Notes: a model not told the origin generated them from the sequence alone. A stretch of DNA of 64,000 bases from Acidovorax sp. NCPPB 3576 (GCF_028473605.1 NZ_CP097267.1:1244501-1308500), one strand, 5' to 3'. Positions 48,110 to 58,935 are shown, numbered from the stretch's first letter. Numbers and translations: made by a program.

Positions 48110-48124
48110 TCTCTGAATCAGAGA
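48110..48124. promoter_or_regulatory. Inverted repeat before the LysR gene
   Basis: TCTCTGA-A-TCAGAGA is a perfect seven-base inverted repeat with a one-base centre, 15 bases upstream of the regulator ATG. It could be an autoregulatory operator, though it is not a textbook T-N11-A site. Confidence 0.4.
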
Positions 48125-48196
48125 GTTGCCGTATTTTCTCGCATGAAAATGCTCCGAGCCATCGTGGTATGCGATGGCTTTGCTGCCCATTCGCGC

Positions 48197-48223
48197 AAAA
48201 AAACGGCGCCCGAAGGCGCCGTT
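48197..48223 (-). terminator. Terminator of the grpE-dnaK-dnaJ transcript
   Basis: AACGGCGCC-cgaa-GGCGCCGTT is a perfect nine-pair stem followed, on the minus strand, by seven T. It lies 28 bases past the dnaJ stop. Confidence 0.9.
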
Positions 48224-48250
48224 GGCGGTCAAGGCCTAGCCTGGCGGCGA

Positions 48251-49396
48251 TCAGCTGAACAGGTTCTTCAGCCGGTCGGTCCAGCTTTCGCCGCTGGGCG
48301 AGTGCTTGGCGCCGCCCTTCTTGAGCGACTCTTCCAGCTCGCGCAGCAGCTTGCGCTGGTGCTCGGTCAGCTTGACCGGCGTTTCCACCGCGATATGGCA
48401 GTACAGATCGCCGGGATAGCTGGCCCGCACGCCCTTGACGCCCTTGCCGCGCAGGCGGAACTGCTTGCCGGCCTGGGTGCCTTCGGGAATGTCGATGGCC
48501 GCCTTGCCCTGCAGCGTGGGCACTTCGATCTCGCCGCCCAGCGCGGCCGTGATGAAGCTCACGGGCACCTGGCAATGCAGGTCGTCGCCGTCGCGCTCGA
48601 AGATGTCGTGCTTCTTCAGGCGGATCTCGATGTACAGGTCCCCCGGCGGGCCGCCGTTGGTGCCCGGCTCGCCGTTGCCGGTGCTGCGGATGCGCATGCC
48701 GTCGTCGATGCCGGCGGGGATCTTCACTTCCAGCGTCTTCTGCTTCTTGACCTTGCCCTGGCCGTGACAGGTGGTGCAGGGCTCGGGAATGATCTTGCCC
48801 GTGCCGCGGCAATGCGGGCAGGTCTGCTGCACGCTGAAGAAGCCCTGGCGCATCTGCACCGTGCCGGCGCCGGCACAGGTGGTGCAGGTCTTGGCGCTGG
48901 TGCCCGGTTTTGCGCCGCTGCCGTGGCAGGTCTCGCACGATTCCCAGGAGGGAATGCGGATCTGCGCGTCCTTGCCCTTGGCCGCCTCTTCGAGGGTGAC
49001 CTCCATCGCGTAGCTCAGGTCGCTGCCGCGATAGACCTGGCGCCCGCCCTGGCCGCGCCCGCGCGCGCCGCCCTGGCCGAACATGTCGCCGAAGATGTCC
49101 CCGAAGGCCTCGGCAAAGCCACCGAAGCCTTCCGCACCCGCGCCGCCGGGGCCGCGCATGTTCGGGTCCACGCCCGCGTGGCCGTACTGGTCGTAGGCGG
49201 CCCGCTTCTGCGGATCGGAGAGCATTTCATAAGCCTCTTTGGCTTCCTTGAACCGCTCTTCGGCAGGCTTGGCCGCGTCACCCTGATTGCGGTCAGGGTG
49301 GTGCTTCATCGCGAGCTTGCGATAAGCCTTCTTGATCTCTTCGTCCGAGGCGTTCTTTGGAACGCCCAGAACTTCGTAAAAGTCTCTCTTGGACAT
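48251..49396 (-). CDS. dnaJ: Chaperone DnaJ
   Basis: A 381-residue co-chaperone that stimulates DnaK ATPase and binds unfolded proteins. The J domain carries the HPD tripeptide ([10 protein letters not shown]), followed by a Gly/Phe linker, four CxxCxGxG zinc repeats ([32 protein letters not shown]) and the C-terminal substrate domain. It follows dnaK by 88 bases. Confidence 0.97.
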   Translation of the reverse strand: MSKRDFYEVLGVPKNASDEEIKKAYRKLAMKHHPDRNQGDAAKPAEERFKEAKEAYEMLSDPQKRAAYDQYGHAGVDPNMRGPGGAGAEGFGGFAEAFGDIFGDMFGQGGARGRGQGGRQVYRGSDLSYAMEVTLEEAAKGKDAQIRIPSWESCETCHGSGAKPGTSAKTCTTCAGAGTVQMRQGFFSVQQTCPHCRGTGKIIPEPCTTCHGQGKVKKQKTLEVKIPAGIDDGMRIRSTGNGEPGTNGGPPGDLYIEIRLKKHDIFERDGDDLHCQVPVSFITAALGGEIEVPTLQGKAAIDIPEGTQAGKQFRLRGKGVKGVRASYPGDLYCHIAVETPVKLTEHQRKLLRELEESLKKGGAKHSPSGESWTDRLKNLFS

Positions 49397-49484
49397 GGTC
49401 TTTCCGAGCTCGGTTGGAACAGGAACGCCGCGCTGGCCCTTGTGCAGGGCCTGGCGCGGCGGCTAGTCGGGCACGCGAGCGCGC

Positions 49485-51443
<1,959 letters not shown>

Positions 51444-51486
51444 GTTGTTCTCCGAGATTTTGAAAAAGATTTGGATGCCGATAACT

Positions 51487-51495
51487 TGTGGATAA
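51487..51495 (-). promoter_or_regulatory. Perfect DnaA box between grpE and dnaK
   Basis: TTATCCACA on the minus strand, the highest-affinity DnaA box, sits 44 bases before dnaK, flanked by direct ataactt repeats. One site alone may be chance. Confidence 0.3.
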
Positions 51496-51547
51496 CTTGG
51501 CCGGCTTCAAGCCGTCGCCTGCAGTTTTTCTTTGGGTCGGCGGGCGC

Positions 51548-52108
51548 TTACTTGGGCGCGGACACCGTGACCAGGGCAGGGCGCAGCACGCGCTCCGCGA
51601 TCACGTAGCCTTTTTGCAACACGGACACCACCGTGTTGGGCTCCTGCTCGGCGGGCACCATGCTGATGGCCTGGTGCTGGTGCGGGTCGAACTTGTCGCC
51701 CGCATTGGGATTGATGGCCAGCACCTTGTTGCGCTCCAGGGCGGAGGTGAGTTGGCGCAACGTGGCGTCCGAGCCTTCGCGCAACTGCTCGATCGTGGCG
51801 TCCTTGATGGCCAGGGCCGCTGCCAGGCTGTCGGCCACGGGGAGCATGCTTTCCGCAAAGCTCTCGATGCCGAACTTGCGGGCCTTGGAGATTTCTTCCT
51901 CGGCACGGCGGCGGGCGTTTTCCGCCTCGGCCTTGGCGCGCAGGAATTGATCGGCCAGATCGGCGCTCTTGGCCTTCAGCTCGGCCAGTTCGCCCTGCAG
52001 GCGGCCCATTTCATCGGAGGCATGCGCCGCCATCGCGGCTTCGACTTCTTCAGGGGAGGGGGACGCGTCCCCATGAGAGGTGGTGGCTGGATTGTGTTGA
52101 TCGGACAT
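51548..52108 (-). CDS. grpE: Nucleotide exchange factor GrpE
   Basis: A 186-residue exchange factor for DnaK. A long helix (about 28-95) is followed by the beta domain, with [13 protein letters not shown] and [17 protein letters not shown] typical of the family. [11 protein letters not shown] at 52108 is chosen; the frame extends upstream across the promoter only by chance. It is the first gene of the heat-shock operon. Confidence 0.95.
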   Translation of the reverse strand: MSDQHNPATTSHGDASPSPEEVEAAMAAHASDEMGRLQGELAELKAKSADLADQFLRAKAEAENARRRAEEEISKARKFGIESFAESMLPVADSLAAALAIKDATIEQLREGSDATLRQLTSALERNKVLAINPNAGDKFDPHQHQAISMVPAEQEPNTVVSVLQKGYVIAERVLRPALVTVSAPK

Positions 52109-52143
52109 GTCGATTTCTTCTGAAAGTGAACGGTACGCGCGGC

Positions 52144-52172
52144 AGATGGGGTGCCACTCGGCGGATTTCAAG
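52144..52172 (-). promoter_or_regulatory. Sigma-32 heat-shock promoter of grpE-dnaK-dnaJ
   Basis: On the minus strand CTTGAAA (52166-52172), a 14-base spacer and CCCCATCT (52144-52151) match the RpoH consensus fully. It lies 36 bases upstream of the grpE ATG and fits the chaperone genes it precedes. Confidence 0.88.
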
Positions 52173-52232
52173 CGAAAAGGCGACGTTTGCACGCAGATGC
52201 ATCGGGCTGGCGTCGGTCTCGGCCGGCGTGAG

Positions 52233-52264
52233 TGTACAAGCGCGCAGCCTTGGGGCTATAATCG
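52233..52264 (+). promoter_or_regulatory. Promoter of rpsF-priB-rpsR-rplI
   Basis: TATAAT at 52257-52262 within GGGCTATAATCG, with TGTACA at 52233-52238 as a weak -35 (18-base spacer). The core equals that before rpmF at 151-162. It leads to rpsF 66 bases downstream and lies divergent from the grpE promoter. Confidence 0.65.
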
Positions 52265-52327
52265 CCGGCTTTGCCTTGCCACACCGCTTCTAGACGCAGC
52301 GGGTGGTTTCATCCACAAGGAGTTTGC

Positions 52328-52705
52328 ATGCGTCACTACGAAATCATTTTGTTGATCCATCCGGATCAAAGCGAACAAGTTCCAGCCATGCTGGAGCGCT
52401 ACAAGGGCATGATCGTCGCCGGCGGCGGCAAGGTGCACCGCGTGGAAGACTGGGGCCGCCGTCAACTGGCGTACCTGATCAACAAGTTGGCCAAGGCCCA
52501 CTACCTGTGCGTGAACATCGAAGCCGACCAGGCCGTGATGGCTGAACTGGAGCACGCCTTCAAGTTCAACGACGCCGTTCTGCGCCACCTGACGGTTCAA
52601 AAGAAGAAGGCCGATACGGGCCCTTCCTCGATGATGAAGACCGTCGAGCGCGAAGAAGCCCGCAAGGCCAGCCAGGCCGAGTTCGCCGCTTCGGGCGAGC
52701 GCTGA
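52328..52705 (+). CDS. rpsF: 30S ribosomal protein S6
   Basis: A 125-residue protein of the 30S platform that binds S18. [21 protein letters not shown] and [16 protein letters not shown] are S6 signatures. aaggag lies six bases before ATG 52328. The order rpsF-priB-rpsR-rplI is conserved. Confidence 0.97.
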   Translation: MRHYEIILLIHPDQSEQVPAMLERYKGMIVAGGGKVHRVEDWGRRQLAYLINKLAKAHYLCVNIEADQAVMAELEHAFKFNDAVLRHLTVQKKKADTGPSSMMKTVEREEARKASQAEFAASGER

Positions 52706-52721
52706 TCCATCGACTGGAGGA

Positions 52722-53012
52722 GTGGAAAACCACGTTGTCCTCACCGCCTGTATCGCCGAGGCTCAAGCCCTGCGCTACACGCCTGCTGGACTGCCGGCCT
52801 TGGATCTGAAGCTCGAACACGGGTCTCAGCAGCAAGAAGCCGGTGCACAGCGCGAGGTCAAGGCGGTCGTGAAAGCCATTGCCTTTGGCACGCTTGCCGA
52901 ACGATTGGCAAGACAGGCGCTCGGCAGCCTCTGGATCTTCCGGGGGTTTCTGGCGACGTCGCGCAACGGCAAAGGTCTGGTTTTCCACATCCAGGATATT
53001 CAACAAGATTAA
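52722..53012 (+). CDS. priB: Primosomal replication protein N (PriB)
   Basis: A 96-residue single OB-fold, single-strand DNA-binding protein of the restart primosome. The start is GTG 52722 directly after ggagga. VVLTACIAEAQALRYTPAGLPALDLKLEHGS and the C-terminal GLVFHIQDIQQD fit PriB. It stands between rpsF and rpsR as usual. Confidence 0.93.
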   Translation: MENHVVLTACIAEAQALRYTPAGLPALDLKLEHGSQQQEAGAQREVKAVVKAIAFGTLAERLARQALGSLWIFRGFLATSRNGKGLVFHIQDIQQD

Positions 53013-53030
53013 TTTTCAAGAGGTCCGAAA

Positions 53031-53312
53031 ATGGCCACGTTCAAGAAGTTCAACAAAGACAAGCGCCCGAAGCGCAACACCCAGTCGCTGCTGTTCAAGC
53101 GCAAGCGCTTTTGCCGCTTCACCGTCGCCGGCGTCGAAGAAATCGACTACAAGGATGTCGACACGCTGCGTGATTTCATCGCCGAAAATGGCAAGATCAT
53201 CCCCGCACGCCTGACCGGCACGCGCGCCATCTATCAGCGTCAGCTGAATACCGCCATCAAGCGCGCGCGCTTCCTGGCCCTGGTGCCTTACAGCGACCAG
53301 CACAAGATCTAA
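53031..53312 (+). CDS. rpsR: 30S ribosomal protein S18
   Basis: A 93-residue basic protein of the 30S platform. [23 protein letters not shown] and [29 protein letters not shown] are the S18 signatures. A purine-rich site (aagaggtccgaaa) precedes the ATG. It is part of the rpsF transcript. Confidence 0.97.
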   Translation: MATFKKFNKDKRPKRNTQSLLFKRKRFCRFTVAGVEEIDYKDVDTLRDFIAENGKIIPARLTGTRAIYQRQLNTAIKRARFLALVPYSDQHKI

Positions 53313-53324
53313 GGAGCAACAGTC

Positions 53325-53777
53325 ATGCAAATCATCCTGCTCGACAAGGTTGTGAACCTCGGCAACCTCGGCGAAATCGTCAAGGTCAAAGACGGCTACG
53401 CCCGCAACTTCCTGATTCCTTCGGGCCGCGCACGCCGCGCCACCGAATCCGCCAAGGCCGAGTTCGAAGCCAAGCGCGCCGAACTCGAAAAGGCCGCCGC
53501 TGCGAAGCTGGCCGAGTCCCAGGCCCAAGGCGAGAAGCTCGGTGGCACGACCATCAAGCTGACGCAAAAGGCGGGTGTGGACGGCCGCCTGTTCGGCTCC
53601 GTGACCAACCACGACATCGCCGAAGAGCTGAACAAGCAAGGCTACAAGGTCGTGAAGTCGCAGATCCGCCTGCCCAATGGCCCGATCAAGGTCGTTGGCG
53701 ACAACACGGTGAGTGTGGCCCTGCACACCGACGTGGTGGTGGACGTGACCGTTTCGGTCTACGGCGAAACCGCGTAA
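53325..53777 (+). CDS. rplI: 50S ribosomal protein L9
   Basis: A 150-residue two-domain protein. The N-terminal domain [32 protein letters not shown] is the L9 signature, and a long helix joins it to the C-terminal rRNA-binding domain. ggagcaac is the ribosome site. A terminator follows, so it ends the ribosomal operon. Confidence 0.97.
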   Translation: MQIILLDKVVNLGNLGEIVKVKDGYARNFLIPSGRARRATESAKAEFEAKRAELEKAAAAKLAESQAQGEKLGGTTIKLTQKAGVDGRLFGSVTNHDIAEELNKQGYKVVKSQIRLPNGPIKVVGDNTVSVALHTDVVVDVTVSVYGETA

Positions 53778-53805
53778 AGAAAAAGCGCTGCCTCTGGCAT
53801 CGATC

Positions 53806-53833
53806 GCGAAGCCGCCCTCGGGCGGCTTTCGCG
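53806..53833 (+). terminator. Terminator after rplI
   Basis: cgcgaa-gccgcc pairs with ggcggc-ttcgcg around a short loop, followed by gtttc. The T-run is short, but position and stem strength suit the end of the rpsF operon. A DnaA-box-like TTGTCCACA (one mismatch) lies a little further on at 53883. Confidence 0.6.
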
Positions 53834-53962
53834 TTTCTGGCCGGCTGTTCCATGCACCGGTCACCCACCGCCTGTGAACAGCTTGTCCACAGACTTGTCA
53901 TCCCAGTCTTCCCATCTGCCTGACGGTAACCCACCGCGCCCGCCGCGAGAGGACCTTTTGCC

Positions 53963-55375
53963 ATGACCCTCGAGTCCCTTTCCATCGACGCGGACTTCGC
54001 TCCGGCGCCGGACCGCGAAGTCGCCCAGCTGCGCGTGCCGCCGCATTCCCTGGAGGCCGAGTCCAGCGTGCTGGGTGGCCTGCTGCTGGACAACATGGCC
54101 TGGGACCGCGTGGGCGATCTGCTGGTGGACAGCGATTTCTACCGCCACGAGCACCAGCTCATCTATTCGGCCATCGGCGCGATGATCAACACCAGCAAGC
54201 CCGCCGATGTGATCACCGTTTACGAGCGCCTGCAGGGACTGGGCAAGTCGGAGGAGATCGGCGGGCTGGCCTACCTCAACAGCCTGGCCCAGTACGTGCC
54301 GAGCGCGAGCAACATCCGGCGCTACGCCGAGATCGTGCGCGAGCGCTCGATCCTGCGCAAGCTGGTCACGGCCAGCGACGAGATCGCCACGAACGCCTTC
54401 AACCCCAAGGGCAAGCCGGTCGAGCGTATCCTGGATGAGGCCGAGCAGAAGATCTTCGCCATCGGCGAAGAGGGCTCCCGCATGAAGCAGGGCTTCCAGT
54501 CGTTGGACACGCTGGTGGTGGATCTGCTGGACCGTGTCCAGGAAATGGCCGACAACCCGGTGGACGTGACCGGCGTGCCCACGGGTTTCGCCGATCTGGA
54601 CCGCATGACATCGGGTCTTCAAGCGGGCGACATGGTGGTGCTGGCGGCACGGCCATCCATGGGCAAGACCTCGTTCGCCGTGAATATCGCCGAGCATGTG
54701 GCGCTCAACGAAGGCCTGCCCGTGGCCATCTTCTCGATGGAAATGGGCGCGGCCCAGTTGGCGGTGCGGATCGTGGGCTCCATCGGCCGCGTGAACCAGG
54801 GCAACCTGCGCACCGGCAAGCTGACCGACGAGGAATGGCCGCGGCTGACCGAGGCCATCGAACGCCTGCGCACTGTGTCGCTGCACATCGACGAAACACC
54901 GGGCTTGACGCCTGGCGAGTTGCGCGCCAATGCGCGCCGGCTGGCGCGCCAGTGCGGCAAGCTCGGGCTGATCGTGGTCGATTACCTGCAGCTCATGAGC
55001 GGCTCGGGCTCGTCCAGCTCGGACAATCGCGCCACCGAGCTGGGCGAAATCTCCCGGGGCCTCAAGATGCTCGCCAAGGAGTTGCAGTGCCCGGTAATCG
55101 CGTTGTCGCAGCTCAACCGCTCGGTGGAGCAGCGCACCGACAAGCGGCCCATGATGTCCGATCTGCGCGAATCCGGCGCCATCGAGCAGGATGCCGACAT
55201 CATCATGTTCATCTACCGCGACGACTACTACAACAAGGACAGCAAGGAGCCGAACGTGGCTGAGGTCATCATCGGCAAGCAACGGAACGGCCCCACCGGC
55301 ACGGTGAAGCTGTTCTTCCAGAAGAACCAGACGCGCTTCGAAAACCTCGCCATGGGCTCCGGCGACGACTTCTAG
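53963..55375 (+). CDS. dnaB: Replicative DNA helicase DnaB
   Basis: A 470-residue hexameric helicase of the replication fork. The N-terminal DnaG-interacting domain (VPPHSLEAESSVLGGLLLDN) is followed by the RecA-like motor with Walker A ARPSMGKTS at 229-237, Walker B LIVVDYLQLM and the DnaB motif LSQLNRSVE...DLRESGAIEQDADIIMF. No intein is present. It is separated from rplI by 185 bases containing a terminator. Confidence 0.97.
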   Translation: MTLESLSIDADFAPAPDREVAQLRVPPHSLEAESSVLGGLLLDNMAWDRVGDLLVDSDFYRHEHQLIYSAIGAMINTSKPADVITVYERLQGLGKSEEIGGLAYLNSLAQYVPSASNIRRYAEIVRERSILRKLVTASDEIATNAFNPKGKPVERILDEAEQKIFAIGEEGSRMKQGFQSLDTLVVDLLDRVQEMADNPVDVTGVPTGFADLDRMTSGLQAGDMVVLAARPSMGKTSFAVNIAEHVALNEGLPVAIFSMEMGAAQLAVRIVGSIGRVNQGNLRTGKLTDEEWPRLTEAIERLRTVSLHIDETPGLTPGELRANARRLARQCGKLGLIVVDYLQLMSGSGSSSSDNRATELGEISRGLKMLAKELQCPVIALSQLNRSVEQRTDKRPMMSDLRESGAIEQDADIIMFIYRDDYYNKDSKEPNVAEVIIGKQRNGPTGTVKLFFQKNQTRFENLAMGSGDDF

Positions 55376-55397
55376 GCGTCTGGGATCAAAAAGGCCT

Positions 55398-55441
55398 CCA
55401 GCGCATATTTTTCTAGGGCATGTTGCTATAAATTAAATAGC
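55398..55441. repeat. Dispersed hairpin repeat after dnaB
   Basis: ccagcgcatatttttctaggg followed by GCTAT-N7-ATAGC. The long-arm partner is degenerate (aggg for agcgctgg), while the short arm is intact. It lies between dnaB and a convergent gene and could contribute to termination. Confidence 0.55.
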
Positions 55442-55469
55442 AAACGACCAGAATGCGGTGCAGGCCCTG

Positions 55470-55838
55470 TCAGTTGCCGCCCAGTGCCCAGGCCAGCAGC
55501 CCCGCCGTCGCAACGCCGATCAGTGCCACCGCGATCGTCAGGCGCTGGCTGCGCACGCGCAGCGCATCCACCGCGCGCACGAGCTGGGCGTTCTGCTCGG
55601 CCAGCGAGCCGATCAGCACGGCCGACGCCTGCTGCTCCGCCTCCAGCGCCTGCACCCGCTGGCGCAGCGCGGCCAGGCCGTCCTCCGTGCCGTCGGGCAG
55701 GGGCGCGGCGGCGGTGGCTGCCGGCCCTTTCTGCGTCTGGCCCAGCAGCCGCCGGGCGGCCTGCAGGATCTGGGGCGTCGCTTCGATCACGTCGCCCCAG
55801 GGCACCAGCTTCAGCGCGGTCATCCATCCCACGGCCAT
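55470..55838 (-). CDS. Hypothetical coiled-coil protein with a C-terminal membrane anchor
   Basis: A 122-residue protein. An N-terminal MTALKLVPWGDVIEATPQILQAARRLL is followed by a helix with heptad-like spacing (LAALRQRVQALEAEQQASAVL) and a terminal membrane segment (IAVALIGVATAGLLAWAL). ATG 55838 has caggag upstream. It lies 16 bases after the PhoH gene on the same strand and may be co-expressed. No function is assigned. Confidence 0.7.
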   Translation of the reverse strand: MAVGWMTALKLVPWGDVIEATPQILQAARRLLGQTQKGPAATAAAPLPDGTEDGLAALRQRVQALEAEQQASAVLIGSLAEQNAQLVRAVDALRVRSQRLTIAVALIGVATAGLLAWALGGN

Positions 55839-55854
55839 TACCGGATGCTCCTGT

Positions 55855-57672
55855 TCACAGCACTTCGCTGGCGAAGTCCGCCAGGCGTGAGCGCTCGCCG
55901 CGCGCCAGGGTGATGTGGCCGCTGTGCGGCCAGCCCTTGAAGCGGTCCACCGCATAGGTCAGGCCGGAGGAGCCTTCGGTGAGGTAGGGCGTGTCGATCT
56001 GCGCCAGGTTGCCCATGCAGATGATCTTGGTGCCCGGGCCCGCCCGCGTGATGAGCGTCTTCATCTGCTTGGGCGTGAGGTTCTGCGCCTCGTCGATGAT
56101 CACGTACTTGTTCAGGAAAGTGCGCCCGCGCATGAAGTTCATGCTCTTGATCTTGATGCGGCTGCGGATCAGCTCGTTGGTGGCTGCGCGGCCCCATTCG
56201 CCGGCGTTGCCGCCGTCGCCCTTGGCCAGGAATTCGAGGTTGTCGTCCAGCGCGCCCATCCACGGGCCCATCTTTTCCTCTTCGGTGCCGGGCAGGAAGC
56301 CGATGTCCTCGCCCACGCTCACCGTGGCGCGGGTCATGATGATCTCAGTGTAGCGGCGCTCGTCCAGCACCTGCGTGAGGCCGGCGGCCAGCGCCATCAG
56401 CGTCTTGCCGGTGCCGGCCGTACCGGTGAGGGTGACGAAGTCCACCTCGGGGTCCATGAGCAGATTCATGGCGAAGTTCTGCTCGCGGTTGCGGGTGTTC
56501 ACGCCCCAGATGGCGTTCTTGGCCGAGCCGTAGTCCTTGAGTGTCTGCAGCACCGCCGTGCGGTCGCGGATCTCGGTCACGCGGGCGAACAGGCTGGGCT
56601 CGCCGGGGGCCTCGAAGTAAACGAACTGGTTGATCATCAGCTGCGGCACGATCGGCCCGCCGATGCGGTAGTACGTGTGCACGCCGCTCTGCCAGCTTTC
56701 TACGTTCTTGCCGGTCTTGATCCAGAAGTCGGCCGGCAGCGCCAGCAGGCCCGAGTACAGCAGGTCGCCGTCTTCGAGCGTCTTGTCGTTCTGGTAGTCC
56801 TCGGCGTTCAGGCCGAGCGCGCGCGCCTTGACGCGCATGTTGATGTCCTTGGACACCAGCACGACTTCGCGCGGGGCATGCAGCTTGCGCAGCGCCTCGA
56901 CGACGCCCAGGATCTGGTTGTCGGCTTTGCCCTGGGGCAGGCTGGTGGGCAGGCTGTAGTCGAGCGGCGCCGTCTGGAAATACAGGCATCCGCCGGCCGC
57001 GCGCTGGCCGGTGGAGTCGAGCTTGAGCCCGCGCGCGATGTCGGCGCCCTTCGCGGCGGCCAGGGCGTCGAGCGTGCGGCTGGCCTGGCGTCCGTTGCGG
57101 GCGACCTCGGTCATGCCTTTCTTGTGGCCGTCGAGTTCCTCGAGCACGATCATCGGCAGGAAGATGTCGTGTTCCTCGAATCGGAAGAGGCTGGTCGGAT
57201 CGTGCAGCAGCACGTTGGTGTCCAGCACGAACATCTTCTTGGGGCCATTGCCGCGCACCTTGCGGCTGCGGGCACCGGCCGCTGCGACAGGGGCGGATAC
57301 CGTCGGCTCGGGTGCGGCAACGGCGCGTGCCTGCACGGGCTCCGCCATCGCAGGTTCGCGGGCCTGCGCAGGTGCGGGGGCTGGCGAGCTGCGGCGGCGC
57401 GAAGGCGCGCGCTGCTCTTGTGGCGCCGCCGTGTCCTTGGCGACGGGCGCCGGAGCGCGTGCCGCGGGGCTTTCGACACGCGGGCTGGACTCGCGGGCGG
57501 CCTGCGCCGTGCGCGCTGGCTTGCGGGTGGAGCGGGGGGCGGGGAGGCTGGAAGGTTCGACGGCTTGGATCGATTCGTCCGCCGTATTCAGGTCGGCGCG
57601 TGCCGCTGCCTGGTGGTAAGCATCGGGAGAGAGCAGCGCGGCGCGCCGGGTGGGAGCGGGGGGCAGGGGCAT
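55855..57672 (-). CDS. PIN domain and PhoH-like ATPase fusion
   Basis: A 605-residue protein. Residues 1-146 are a disordered Ala/Pro/Arg-rich segment; a PIN nuclease-like domain begins at 147 (MFVLDTNVLLHDP); the PhoH helicase-like ATPase follows, with Walker A TGTAGTGKT at 416-424 and Walker B VIIDEAQN. Such PhoH2-type fusions are thought to be RNA helicase-nucleases. The long N-terminal extension is unlike usual members of about 460 residues; a shorter start (e.g. at Met109) is possible. Confidence 0.88.
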   Translation of the reverse strand: MPLPPAPTRRAALLSPDAYHQAAARADLNTADESIQAVEPSSLPAPRSTRKPARTAQAARESSPRVESPAARAPAPVAKDTAAPQEQRAPSRRRSSPAPAPAQAREPAMAEPVQARAVAAPEPTVSAPVAAAGARSRKVRGNGPKKMFVLDTNVLLHDPTSLFRFEEHDIFLPMIVLEELDGHKKGMTEVARNGRQASRTLDALAAAKGADIARGLKLDSTGQRAAGGCLYFQTAPLDYSLPTSLPQGKADNQILGVVEALRKLHAPREVVLVSKDINMRVKARALGLNAEDYQNDKTLEDGDLLYSGLLALPADFWIKTGKNVESWQSGVHTYYRIGGPIVPQLMINQFVYFEAPGEPSLFARVTEIRDRTAVLQTLKDYGSAKNAIWGVNTRNREQNFAMNLLMDPEVDFVTLTGTAGTGKTLMALAAGLTQVLDERRYTEIIMTRATVSVGEDIGFLPGTEEEKMGPWMGALDDNLEFLAKGDGGNAGEWGRAATNELIRSRIKIKSMNFMRGRTFLNKYVIIDEAQNLTPKQMKTLITRAGPGTKIICMGNLAQIDTPYLTEGSSGLTYAVDRFKGWPHSGHITLARGERSRLADFASEVL

Positions 57673-57706
57673 GGTGCAATGGCCTCGATGGGATGTTCAG
57701 AAAGCA

Positions 57707-57736
57707 AAAAGCCGCCTGGAGGCCGAGGCGGCTTTT
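57707..57736. terminator. Terminator between bcp and the PhoH gene
   Basis: AAAAGCCGCCT pairs perfectly with AGGCGGCTTTT around an eight-base loop, with A and T runs on the two sides. It stands downstream of bcp on the minus strand and could work in either direction. Confidence 0.8.
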
Positions 57737-57825
57737 GGGTGAGGGAAGGGCGTTGCGTTTCTCAGCAGCATCGACCCATTATGCATGCTCACCATGACGG
57801 GCCACGGCGCAATGCCGCAGCCTTT

Positions 57826-58311
57826 TCAGGCGGCTTTCTTGAGGGCCTTGATGGACTTCACGGCCTTGAGCACTTCGTCCACATGGCCCGGCACCTTGAG
57901 GCCGCGCCATTCGTGGGCCAGGATGCCGTCGGGGCCGACCAGGAACGTGCTGCGCTCGATGCCCTTGACCTTCTTGCCGTACATGATCTTGTTCTTGACC
58001 ACGCCGAACATGTGGCACATTTTTTCTTCGGTATCGGCGATCAGTTCGAACGGGAGTTCGAGCTTTTCCTTGAAGTCGTCGTGCGACTTCATGTTGTCGC
58101 GCGACACGCCGAAGACGGCAGCGCCGGCCTTGACGAAGTCTTTGTACTTGTCGCGGAACTGCATGGCTTCGGTGGTGCAGCCAGGGGTGTTGTCCTTGGG
58201 ATAGAAGTACAGAATCAGAACCTGGCCAAGATGCGAGGTATTGGAGACCTTGATCCCCCCAGTCGCGTTGGCTTCAAATTCAGGCAGGGGTTTGTTGACA
58301 ACGATCGCCAT
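57826..58311 (-). CDS. bcp: Thioredoxin-dependent peroxiredoxin, Bcp/PrxQ family
   Basis: A 161-residue thiol peroxidase that reduces hydroperoxides. The peroxidatic Cys45 lies in YPKDNTPGCTTEA. At position 50, where E. coli Bcp has its resolving Cys, this protein has Met; another Cys lies at 99 (EEKMCHMFGV). It is thus a one-Cys or atypical two-Cys member. ATG 58311 (MAIVVNKPLPEF) is chosen over an earlier TTG. Confidence 0.92.
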   Translation of the reverse strand: MAIVVNKPLPEFEANATGGIKVSNTSHLGQVLILYFYPKDNTPGCTTEAMQFRDKYKDFVKAGAAVFGVSRDNMKSHDDFKEKLELPFELIADTEEKMCHMFGVVKNKIMYGKKVKGIERSTFLVGPDGILAHEWRGLKVPGHVDEVLKAVKSIKALKKAA

Positions 58312-58474
58312 GGCACTCAATCTCTCAGGATGAAAGTCGTTGAAAAGCCGGGGGAGCGGTGTGTGTTATTGCTCTTGGAGGGCCCCCGACCGCAACCGGA
58401 GATTTTACCTTGAAACGGACTCTTTCGCACTCTTTCAGGCCCTGCAGTCTGTAACCAAAGTACACAACTCGTGG

Positions 58475-58849
58475 TCAAGCGGCCTCCAGCAGCAGGGCCG
58501 CCACCACATTGCGTCCCTCGCCTGCCAGGATGTTGTAGGTACGGCAGGCCGCCGGGGTGTCCATGGTTTCCAGGCCCATCCGTTTGGCCATCAGCGGCTG
58601 AAGCCAGGCAGGCGGAGGAAACCGGTTGCGCGTGCCGCTGCCGAAGAGGATGAGCTCGGCATCCAACTCGGCCAGTTGCGCGAAGTGCGCCGGCGTGAGG
58701 TCTTCGAAGCGCGCGCAGGCCCACGCCTGCCGCAGCCCGCGCGAGCCGAGAATCACGCTCGTCGTGAGCTTTTCGCCATCCACACCGATCCAGCCGGGGC
58801 CGTAGGCGCTGATGGTCTGCGTTTCGGAGCGGTCGGGTTGAAATTTCAT
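58475..58849 (-). CDS. Mth938-like domain protein (DUF498 family)
   Basis: A 124-residue protein. MKFQPDRSETQTISAYGPGWIGVDGE and LILFGSGTRNRFPP and GLETMDTPAACRTYNILAGEGRNVVAALL are features of the Mth938/Xcc1710-like family, whose function is not established (a relative is a mitochondrial complex I assembly factor). It is divergent from the aminotransferase gene. TATAAT on the minus strand at 58936-58941 is a possible promoter. Confidence 0.8.
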   Translation of the reverse strand: MKFQPDRSETQTISAYGPGWIGVDGEKLTTSVILGSRGLRQAWACARFEDLTPAHFAQLAELDAELILFGSGTRNRFPPPAWLQPLMAKRMGLETMDTPAACRTYNILAGEGRNVVAALLLEAA

Positions 58850-58935
58850 GCGTCGCGGGGGCGGGTAGCCCTTTCGGGGAAAAGGGGCGCGGCAAGGGGC
58901 CAAAGGCCCCGGTGCGCTGCGGGAACTGTGGTCAA

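Noticed and set aside
45534..48116. 860-codon open frame on the plus strand opposite leuC and the LysR gene
   Set aside because: His/Ala/Gly/Val-rich antisense shadow. Both genes on the minus strand have full diagnostic motifs.
53878..53892. TTGTCCACA near dnaB as a DnaA box
   Set aside because: One mismatch and a single site; too weak to list as a feature on its own.
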